The notes under the pieces were generated by a model, which did not search any database, was not told where the DNA came from, and worked only from the letters and a program-made list of their open reading frames with translations. A program made the translations under genes and the position numbers. Below, piece by piece: positions 55,412 through 64,000 of a stretch of 64,000 nucleotides of DNA (its first letter is position 1; every line of letters starts with the position of its first letter). This DNA comes from Henckelia pumila. Lineage: Eukaryota > Streptophyta > Magnoliopsida > Lamiales > Gesneriaceae. The stretch lies in NCBI RefSeq assembly GCF_033568475.1, contig NC_133121.1, forward strand, positions 1,550,001 through 1,614,000, given 5' to 3'.

Positions 55412-57429
55412 ATCAAAAATCAGACAACAACTATAATATAAAAAATATATAATTACAAAATCCCAGAAATCGTGACGATCACGAGCTCCTCATACACCAC
55501 TGGAAAATTGGTTTTGAACAAGCTTCCACTTGAAACCCAGTAAAAATCTAACTGGGTCCGAGGGATCTTGAAGTAATATTTGCAAGATTGATGTAAGGAA
55601 CCAGCCACGTTTCCAATTTGGATTTCTGCTCAGAAGATCTGATATCTTTTGGCGGTGAAAGCAGAGGCAAAGACTGGGAAAATGGTTGACTATCAGTCTC
55701 TGAAAAGCAAATGGGAATCGGGAAGAAATTGGATTCTTGTGCAAATAATGGTTTTTTTAGATTGGAAACAAAAGAAAAGAGTGATCGGAGTCGGGGAATT
55801 GAGAGGCAATATTAGAGAAAACTCTAAACGCGTGTCATATAATAATGATGATCAATTTATCATAAATGATTTTCAACTTATTATTTTCTCAATACTCGTG
55901 ATGATTAGAAAAAAAGAACCCAAATCCTCCGATTTACTTGATTTACATTATCAAATCAATATAATAAAATTAAATATATGTTGCGTTTGGATTGAAATAT
56001 TTCAAATTCATAAATTTCGATTATAATTTTAGTGTTAACAATGAAAAATAAAGAAATCTCAAATTCATAACTTAATTATTTACACATTACTTAAATAATT
56101 AAAAAAGATTCTAAATCACCATTTTATTGGATGAACTTAAAATTCATTCTAACTACCATGAATTATCATATAAACATAAAAGAAGTGGATTTGATGTTTG
56201 TTGTGTTACTTCACAAAACAATAAAAATACATTTGAAATTCATGGATTTGAAATACTTCTATCCAAGCGGTTGTTTAAAACTAACACAAAGATATTATGA
56301 TACTAAGTATTAAGAAAAATAAATTGATTTAATTAGTGGTTGATATTAAATATTAATTAATATAAAAATACATTCCCCGAGTGTATCCATCCATGTACAC
56401 AAGGTAAATTAAGGTATTTTCAGATGTCTAAATCATATATGAAATTTAAAAAATCGCATCAAGGTATTAAAGACATCAATAGATGAAATTTATTTTCCTC
56501 CTCTCTTTTTTTATTATTAAAGATGTGAATTCTAAAAATAGAAAAATACCTCAAAAGATTGAAGGTTTCACCAAACGAGACACTAGTAAGCTTATAGCGT
56601 TGCAAGGGACCGATCGGACTCATCACATAAATTAGGAGTGTTGATAATTTTTTAACTCATCGAAATACCCGTCTCATCCCACCTAATTTCTACCAACAAA
56701 AACAAAAGTCGTAAATTATTTTAAAGATTTTTGTATATGATAAATATATATAACCAATATATTTAAGAGTAAAACTCCTGTGAGACGGTTTTATTCGTGA
56801 GACGGATCAACTCTACATATATTTATAATAATAAGTAATATTTTTGATATAAAATGTACTACTTTTAATAGATAACTCATATAAAACACCCGTCTAAAAA
56901 AAATGACTTTTGAGACGATTGAGTTTTTGCCTATGTTTAAATACAACTTTTGTTTTAATTCAATGTTTGAATAATGTGTTTAAATTTCTGTTTGCTTAAC
57001 AGTTTTATACGTTACATAATAATGAAATTTGTGATTTGGTACAACCGTAAGGACTCCCGAGTCCAGAAATATAAAAGTTTGTGAAACCTCTATTAAATTT
57101 CTTTCATAATCTAAAGTATAGATACTGGACACACACATTAGAGAGCGTCTAAAGAATAACGAAGATAAAATTTTGGCTTGTAGTAACTGACCAAATTCAA
57201 CAGCGGCTCCGTTCCATTTTCATACATTCACCGAGCAAATATGTTCGCAACCAACGCCAAATTTACATTAGTCCGCCACGCTCTAATTGTGATTTCTCTA
57301 CAACAAAATACATACGATTTGAAGCTACAAAAATTTCAGCACAGACAATATTGCATGTTAACATGAAATCAAATCAATGTTGACTCCATTTCGAGCTAAA
57401 AAAAAGGGCGATCAAGAATTCATGAGACT
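55412..57429. other. NIPA promoter/leader and AT-rich spacer
   Basis: 55412-55740 is probably the NIPA leader and promoter. 55800-56700 is AT-rich with scattered repeats. A GAGACGG-type repeat lies at 56770-56935. From 57170 the composition is consistent with CMC4 3' UTR. No further gene was found. Confidence 0.5.
56770..56935. repeat. GTGAGACGG-type dispersed repeat
   Basis: CTCCTGTGAGACGGTTTTATTCGTGAGACGGATCAA, given here as two overlapping motifs (TGTGAGACGGTTTTA and CGTGAGACGGATCAA), and an inverted CACCCGTCTAAAA then TTTTGAGACGATTGAG near the right end. Such sequences are widespread repeats in several asterid genomes as I remember them; the class is uncertain. Confidence 0.4.
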
Positions 57430-59398
57430 TCACTTGTTTATTTGCTTTAGAAGAGTGGATACAGAGGCGCAATGTGTTGATTTATAGTCACATTGCTCGC
57501 AGCAAGATTGCAACAACTGAATCACTCTAACACATCTACACCACAAGAAATGAATCCAAGTCAAGATCCAACATGTAAACTTGTCATATGTATGCATAAA
57601 TGTATGGAGATAGAAAAAAGAAGGCTTAGTTCCACAATAAGTTTTTAAAAAATGATGGATAACTACGACCAAGAATGACAGGAGATTCCTGGATGTCCCT
57701 CCACACACAGATATGATCTGGTATATAAGATTGAAGTAAGTCTATTTTAGAGGATATAAAAGTATCCCTTATAGGTAGAGAGAGAACCTAAACCGAAATG
57801 TGTTTAAGAGCAAAAAACACACACGGATAAACATCAGAGGAAAATATCAACTTGATAAGGTAGAGTAGAGTATGGCAGTTGACAAAGTCTAAAAGTTCAA
57901 TTATCATGTTGAATTTCTGAACAGCCTGCGTGCAATGTAATAGATGCATAATTTTCCAGTACACCCCCATTACACCAAGTTATTGTAAGATGGAGTTTGC
58001 CAAAGTCAGCTCTATTCTACAAGTGTTGCAAGGATTGAATTGTTTTCTTGTATTATTTCCATAAAGAAAAAGAACTTCTTGACTAAATTAATGTAAAACT
58101 TTGGAATAGAAACCGCAAAACATCATGTAGTTGAAATAAGACAAGTCGTCACCATATGGCCAAGTATTTTTTAAACTTTTCCACAAAAATAAGAGATAGC
58201 AAATCCCAACTTAGAAACCACGCTACCATGACCAAAAGAATGGGCAGAATGCATCTGAGACCCTTGTTATATTTGAAAGTACCAAATTCCAAAAGAAAAA
58301 AATATAGACATAAAATTCATGTTATTCTGATTATGTTGCCAAAAGCCCTTGTTCTTCAATGATTTTGTCCACATATTAATTTTTTTTATTTATTATTAAA
58401 TTTGACCCTTTTAAAATCTATAATGATTCAAATGTACCTTCTTTTATCCAAATTTGAAGGTCAATTCTTCTGTTTACAGTACTTACCGATATATGAGAAA
58501 AAAATTTGAAAACGACGACCTATGATCTCCTGGAGTTACATGCATATTAAAATTACAAAATCTCAATTTAGATTACATAAATTATGTGTGAGATAACAGC
58601 CATATAAATGTGTGTGCAGGCAAATCATGGGGAAAATTAACAGTTTCTAGCAACATATTCAAATCACAATGTGAGAAGCATCTATTTCTTAGAGGGCTTT
58701 TGCTTGTATCACAGGAGCCTAAATGCATTTCACCACCACAATGCCACATTGAAAAGGAGGTGAGTTTCATTGTTTACATACTCACTATTTAAAGAAAACA
58801 TCAAACTACAAAGTGGACATCTTTGAAGCTAAGTTTAACTCAAGTTTCAATTCAGATCATGTCATCCTTGAAGTTGAAAGAGAACTTATATGTCTACATG
58901 AATGGCAGCCCATGATTATCACCTTTATTTTTCGCTCCATGTATTCATCAAATGGACATTCTAAACAAGAAAGATAGTTACTGATTTCCATCCATAAGTA
59001 TAACTAAGAAGGAGACACGGAAGACGGTGAAAATCAACCAAAACAATTACTGACACGTTTAATAAACCGTGAAAATGTAATATAGCTAGAATATAATTAA
59101 ATTTGAACATCGTTTTTCAGTACTTTGACCCTTTCCTATTCAATAATTGTTCCAGTAGCATCCAACGCCATTAAATTCATCACAAAACAAATGCAGAATC
59201 AAATTTCTAAGAACATAAGCAAATTAACCACAAATCATATCAAAAATACCAAATAACACGAATAAATTACTACAATTGTATTAAAAAAAATCAACAATAT
59301 GAAAAAGGTGACCTCTGAGGAAGGAAATTGTTCTTGGTTAGGCAAGCTTGAATATCGCAAGCCTGTTTCTTACATGGCTCTTTACTAGGCTGCGCCAT
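57430..59398 (-). CDS. CMC4: CMC4-like twin Cx9C mitochondrial protein
   Basis: A small intermembrane-space protein of the twin CX9C class, probably imported through the Mia40 disulphide relay and linked to respiratory-complex biogenesis. Exons (minus): 59398-59313 and 57535-57430; 63 residues, matching the family. Cysteine pairs: CKKQACDIQAC (C9 and C19) and CEQCDYKSTHC, each with nine residues between the outer cysteines. MAQPSKEPCKK and LLQSCCEQCD match the known plant sequence well. The first intron is long (about 1.78 kb) for so small a gene. No presequence is needed in this class. Two TGGGCC/GCCCA motifs lie about 150-180 bases upstream. Confidence 0.93.
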
Positions 59399-60554
59399 TT
59401 TCTCTGATTTCCTGCAATGGATCGTCGCCAAATCAAATTCTCCAATCTCGATGATTCGAATGATACGTGGAATGAATTTGAGGGTTTATATAGAGATCGG
59501 TCGCAGTGAAAATTATATACATAATATAAATAATTACAAAATTAATTTATATGGGCCGAGGTTTACAAATCTCAGCCCATTGTAAAGTCAGAGTAGGAGC
59601 CGAAGAATCCCGGGCTTTCGAAAAGTTCGATAAGCGGCCGAGGTCCCGGATCACGGCCCTCCTTTTAATTTTTTTTAAAAACTAATTCTTGAATTAAAAT
59701 TTTCAGATATAAATAAAATATTCCCTTCATCCCAATTATATTATCCACGTTTTTTTTTGTCTCAAATATATAATCATATACCATATTTAGTAATATTTTT
59801 TTTACATTTTTTTTATTAATATACACATATTAACTACACCTTGAAAATTGCGCAATCATTTTTTAATAGATTAAATAGAGATAAAATATAAAGTTTATAT
59901 AAAATTTGATTTACCAATAAATTTTTCTTAATCTGTGTGAAAAATAAAATAGGACAATGTAATCTGGATAGAGGGAGTATGTATTTTTTTTTTTTTTTTT
60001 AACTCTAAACGGTTTTGTGAAATAGTTATTTAAACACATATTTGTTATTAAATAGTTTTAAAATTTTTTAATAAAAAAATAGTTAAAAAACATTTTTTAA
60101 GTATGTGTCAAGTGCAGCCCAAGGTAGTGTTTGGGTAGAATAACGTTTTTCATCTTTCAAATTGAACTAAAAAACAAGAAACGACAAGAACCAGAAATTA
60201 ACTTAATTGTTTGCATTAAATAATAAGCTACAATATAATTTGTCTATAATCTTCTATTTAATTTAATTAAATAAGGAAAAAAAATAAACCCTCCAAATAT
60301 TGCATGTTACCTCATCGGCGCCTTCGCTTTATAGAATTGAAATAGTACCCTTTTGCTTTTTTCCCTCGATACTTTATATTTTCTTTCATTATTTTAGCTT
60401 TAGCTTTTAATTTATTAAACGTAGATAATCCCATCTAAATCGAAGAGATCCAAAAAGTTGATAAAATGATGATATTATATATAATTTTTTTAACAATCCT
60501 CCTCGATCCTCTTCACATACCAAACACAATCAAATTAACACATCAAATATTTAA
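59399..60554. other. CMC4 leader/promoter and RLCK upstream region
   Basis: A divergent gene pair separated by about 1.15 kb. A GC-rich patch (59590-59665) follows the site II motifs. The remainder is AT-rich with T-runs near 59985-60000 and no coding. Confidence 0.55.
59551..59580. promoter_or_regulatory. Site II-like TGGGCC / GCCCA pair upstream of CMC4
   Basis: ATGGGCCG at 59551-59558 and CAGCCCAT at 59573-59580 are inverted TGGGCY motifs about 155-180 bases before the CMC4 ATG. Such site II elements are common in promoters of plant mitochondrial and ribosomal protein genes, where TCP factors bind. Regulation here is an inference. Confidence 0.5.
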
Positions 60555-61580
60555 ATGGAGAGGCCAACACAAAGAGAAGGAGAAAATTTCAAAAAAATGT
60601 ATGAATTTGAACTGGAAGAACTTGAAGCAGCAACAGAAAACTTCTCCCCTTCGAATTTGATCAGCAAAGGAAGCCATGGAAGAGTATACAGAGGTGTTCT
60701 CAACAATGGCAAACATGTAGCCATCAAGAAGCAATCCTCGGGCCTCCTAGACAGCTCGAAAATCGAACACGAAGCCCGAATGCTGTCGTCCATCCACCAC
60801 AACTCGTGCCTCGTCGACTTTCTTGGAATCGGTCACGATGCTTCCGACAACAAACTCATCGTCATGGAACATATGCCCAACGGCACGCTCCACGACCTGC
60901 TCCGCGCTCCCGTCACGCCTCCGCCAACGTGGCGAAAACGCCTAGACATCGCGCTTCAAGTGGCGAACGGGGTGCGCTTCCTCCACGAATCGAACAAGCC
61001 ACCTATAGTCCATCGAGACATCAAGTCCGCCAACATACTGCTCGACTCGAATTGGGACGCAAAGTTGGCTGACTTCGGCCTGTCTGTGACGTTAGCTGGT
61101 GACAACAGTGCAACTCTGCCGGCTGGCACGATAGGGTACTTGGACCCTGACTATAACACTCCTAGCAAGCTGAGTACCAAGATTGACGTTTTTAGTTATG
61201 GGGTGGTGTTGCTTGAGTTGATATCTTGTAGGGAAGTATTGGATGTGCGCAAATCACCAGCCTCGATCGTGGAATGGGCTGTCCCATTGATCAAACAGGG
61301 CAGATTTCTTGAAGTTTGCGACGAACGAACCCGACTGCGGCCGCACCAGCGTCGTAAGGTCGAGTGCCTGCTGAGTCTCGCAGCTCGTTGCGTGTTCCCC
61401 GTCGAAAGGCTGCGTCCTTCCATGGGCGAGATCGTCGCGACGTTGGAAGATCCGAAGACGGAGCCCTTCCGGTTTCCCTTGACCATGATCAACTTTTTTC
61501 GTCGCGCCATTTTGAACACAAGGAAGATAAATTCGACCACGGTCAAAAAAATTGTCGCTAATAGTGAATCCAAAAAATAA
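60555..61580 (+). CDS. Receptor-like cytoplasmic kinase, At3g51990/At5g23170-type
   Basis: An intronless 341-residue Ser/Thr kinase with no signal peptide or membrane span. The pre-kinase lead YEFELEELEAATENFSP (16-32) is typical of RLCKs. Motifs: ATP loop SKGSHGRVY (38-45), VAIKK with Lys58, HRDIKSANILL (153-163), ADFGLS (172-177), AGTIGYLDPDY activation end, DVFSYGVVLLELISCRE and VEWAVPLIKQGRF. GKGSHGRVY, the activation-loop end and the VEWAVPLI block resemble At3g51990/At5g23170-type kinases, which lie near the CRINKLY4 group. The first glycine of GxGxxG is serine here. The start at 60555 is the first in-frame ATG; Met15 is an alternative. GC content is much higher than in the flanks. Confidence 0.88.
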   Translation: MERPTQREGENFKKMYEFELEELEAATENFSPSNLISKGSHGRVYRGVLNNGKHVAIKKQSSGLLDSSKIEHEARMLSSIHHNSCLVDFLGIGHDASDNKLIVMEHMPNGTLHDLLRAPVTPPPTWRKRLDIALQVANGVRFLHESNKPPIVHRDIKSANILLDSNWDAKLADFGLSVTLAGDNSATLPAGTIGYLDPDYNTPSKLSTKIDVFSYGVVLLELISCREVLDVRKSPASIVEWAVPLIKQGRFLEVCDERTRLRPHQRRKVECLLSLAARCVFPVERLRPSMGEIVATLEDPKTEPFRFPLTMINFFRRAILNTRKINSTTVKKIVANSESKK

Positions 61581-63364
61581 CATAGCGAAAAAGTTAGTGC
61601 CGATGGTAATGTCGTAAACAACATTGTTACTCATTCACGAGGAGTCGTAGAACAAGTTACAAGTCGTGATTTAATGTGAGTATGTTTGTACATGTGATTA
61701 TCATTTTTTTTTATGTATTTCATAAAAATATTAATTATGTTTAATGAGGTAATGAATTCAAGACATTCTAAAGGGAAGAGCAACCTCGTGCATAAACAAA
61801 CACAAGAATCCGAGGGTAGTTGAAAATGGTATGGGAATGTAACAAACATTTTGTAATATTGGACGCAATTCCGAATTGATTTAAACACTTACATTATTTT
61901 AATACTATATATTTTAAATATTTGTTGGGTTTTTGTAATTTAGTGATTAGGAATTAATACCAGAATTTAGTTTTTAATATACAGGTTAGGATTGCGTGCC
62001 TGCTCACTAATATCAATTATTACCAATTTAATTATCCATGCTAATCACATAATATATGGGGTGATTGTCTGACTAGTCGTGAGTTGAGACTCATTCTATT
62101 CAAATGGGAAAAAATTAACATAACATTTTATTCTCTATTACTTTTTTTAATTCGATCTAAAAATAATCCATACTTGCTATATATAATTTGAGTCATATCA
62201 TATAATTTTCATATTTTTCAACGACTAGTCTTTCTCTTTTTACACCCTGTTTATGTTTTTTTTTTCATGAAAAATTACATTTATTTATGTAAAAGTAAAA
62301 AAAAAAAAAAAAAACTTATTGAAATAAGAAATTTTTAAATTTTATTTTAAATTTTTTGTAACGAGAATACATATTTAGAAAAATATGATTGGAACAAACA
62401 CACAATACACGCGTGTTTATAATAACTAAAGTAAGTTATCTAATAGAAATTCTTGAATCCGTAGGACTAGCAAAATCAACATGGTTAATTCGACCGAATA
62501 TAGCTCACAAGTCATAACTTTTAATTTATTATTTTATTTAATGCAATCGTCGTTTACACTGTAGCTATCACTAGCTGTCGACAAATTAATTAAAGATATT
62601 AAAGATAGTATAAAATATACTACTTTATATATTACCAAAAAAAAAAAGGAAAAAAGGAAAGTTAGGTCCATCTTTTCATATAATATAATATAATTGAAAA
62701 ATGAGATCCACCAATAAATACTAAACCAATCACCAAAAATCGATTAGCACTTATTTTTAATTAATGGAGGCACTTTTTTGCTGGTGACCACTTTGTTCAC
62801 ATAGTAGATGGTCATCTTCTATAATTATACGCTGATATTTTAACAAATTAATTAATTTAAAAGATATTATTTACAATATTATTTAAATTAACATCCAGAG
62901 GAAACAACTTGGACTTAAAAATTTAAAAAAAACCATGAAATATTGATATATTGAGAACCCAATATTTTTATTTTCTGATTAACTTGTAAACAATCAACTT
63001 ATTTTAGCATCTTACAAGCCCTTCCGGAAAAATATCTGATCGTTTGGATCTTACTACGCAAGCAATATTATGCAAGTCTTCTGCAGCATCGGTATAGGGA
63101 AGTTGTCTGTTCCCAGATTCAATCAGATGACAAAAATATAACACTAGTTAAAAGATGATGCATCAAATTTGGAGTGAACAAATAGAAGTATTTCAAATGA
63201 TGTTATGATAAAATTAAGACAGCAAAAACATAAATATTTTCCGCATATCCAAAACCATGATCACTCGGAAAGAATTGTTCAAACAAACAACGCTTCATTC
63301 AAGTGTAGCCATACCCAGGCTCGGTAAAACCGGCACAACACGAGTTCCTTTGTGTTGAATCGAT
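61581..63364. other. RLCK 3' region and AT-rich spacer
   Basis: AT-rich with A-runs (62300-62320, 62636-62660). No clear gene. A weak minus-strand open stretch of about 40 codons ends at 63004 and is not recognised. From about 63240 the sequence is eS12 3' UTR. Confidence 0.5.
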
Positions 63365-63644
63365 CTAATGGGATTTCACGTACTCTTGAACTATATGAAG
63401 TCCCTCGCTTTCTTCCCCGTAGTCCTGCAAAAATTGTTATAGACCATGATTACGATTTATGTATATATATTATGTTCTATGGTTATTTTGAAAGGAGAAA
63501 AAATGAAGGTTAATAATATCTCCTTGTTGCATAATTCAATAGTGTTCTTGACTAGGATGAATGCAGGGAGAGATTTACCTTCACAACAACGCAGGCACAG
63601 CCGACCACCTTCCTTGCTTTTCCTTCAGAATCGATCTTGCATAG
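63365..63644 (-). CDS. RPS12: 40S ribosomal protein eS12, 3' part
   Basis: The last two coding exons of cytosolic ribosomal protein eS12, a small-subunit protein of the L7Ae-like fold. Exons (minus): 63644-63579 and 63424-63365, both in phase 0. The protein reads [22 protein letters not shown], split here as [12 protein letters not shown] and [10 protein letters not shown], then [19 protein letters not shown] and a stop. This aligns with the conserved eS12 C-terminus, which usually follows KTLGEWAG. The preceding exon was not found up to the window end, so the gene continues to the right through an intron longer than 355 bases. An intact gene is likely. Confidence 0.9.
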
Positions 63645-64000
63645 CTGAAAGCAAATATAGAGGAAACACATGTCATGCTAATGCTGATAATAAGAGAGGT
63701 CAGACCTATGACCGAGCCAAATTAATAAGCAGCAATACAATAACAAAACTTGAAGGCAAAAAAGGAGCTAGAAAACACTTTATAATTATAGTGTCTACTA
63801 TCTATCTTATGGAATTAATGTGATCACTCACTCCCATCAATAGTTGTAACATTAATAGAGAATTATACCAAAAACCTCAAGTTTCCATTCAGGCGTATAT
63901 GTGAACAGCGTAAAGGGGAATAACCATCAGAGAAGTAGGATAACACATCAGCAGCGACACTGAAAGATGTCTCAGACGACCGTCGTGAGATATTAAATCC
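63645..64000 (-). other. Intron of eS12 running to the window edge
   Basis: No exon matching the expected eS12 middle (GEWAG block) is present. The sequence has mixed composition and presumably belongs to the intron. Confidence 0.45.

Noticed and set aside
55649-56026. Plus-strand ORF of 125 codons beside NIPA
   Set aside because: Overlaps the NIPA leader and AT-rich spacer; composition not protein-like and no splice-supported continuation.
61196-61634. Antisense ORFs opposite the RLCK
   Set aside because: Shadows of a GC-rich coding exon; no protein features.
63446-63823. Plus-strand ORF over the eS12 exons
   Set aside because: It runs antisense to a conserved eS12 exon and has no protein features.

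Overview
This is a window of plant nuclear DNA from a eudicot. The genes are split by AT-rich introns with plant-type splice sites and encode plant-specific proteins: a glucuronoxylan 4-O-methyltransferase, RABD1, a plastid Hsp70, NIPA and a receptor-like cytoplasmic kinase. The spaces between genes hold MITE-like repeats, AT and TAA microsatellites, an endogenous pararetrovirus and Ty3/gypsy debris. A repeat with a GTGAGACGG-type motif near 56.8 kb resembles one I associate with Lamiales. That placement is an inference only.

Layout. 1-3.5 kb: decayed endogenous caulimovirid, cut by the left edge. 3.5-7.3 kb: AT-rich DNA with SINE-like and MITE-like repeats. 7.3-13.3 kb (+): CDK-like protein kinase with an N-myristoylation start. 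14.3-15.2 kb (+): intronless glucuronoxylan 4-O-methyltransferase (GXM). 16.8-20.1 kb (+): RABD1-type Rab GTPase. 22.0-25.6 kb (+): BSH, the SNF5 subunit of SWI/SNF. 26.5-30.1 kb (+): plastid stromal Hsp70. 30.9-37.3 kb (-): coatomer delta subunit. 39.4-40.1 kb (-) and 42.3-43.0 kb (+): two nearly identical glyoxalase-I-like genes, head to head. 45.6-55.4 kb (-): NIPA-type magnesium transporter whose second intron (about 7 kb) holds a mosaic of Ty3/gypsy fragments bounded by palindromic foldback repeats. 57.4-59.4 kb (-): CMC4-like twin Cx9C mitochondrial protein. 60.6-61.6 kb (+): intronless receptor-like cytoplasmic kinase. 63.4-63.6 kb (-): last two exons of ribosomal protein eS12, which continues past the right edge.

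The host genes are mostly housekeeping functions (ER-Golgi traffic: RABD1 and delta-COP; chromatin: BSH; plastid protein folding: Hsp70; mitochondrial biogenesis: CMC4; translation: eS12). They do not form a cluster or pathway. I rebuilt the exons by hand from splice sites and reading phase. Every complete model keeps frame from start to stop at about the usual family length, which is strong internal support.

The most unusual structure is the 5.2 kb block in NIPA intron 2 (47717-52874). It begins and ends with about 240-256 bp palindromes of one family and is flanked by a short direct repeat (AACAAA, possibly CACAACAAA). It contains gag and pol pieces in opposing orientations plus a third related palindrome. 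It could be a composite foldback element that mobilised retrotransposon pieces, or serial nested insertion with rearrangement. Other points are two GC-AG introns with the same donor (AG|GCATGTT), three recent short tandem duplications, and the head-to-head glyoxalase pair.
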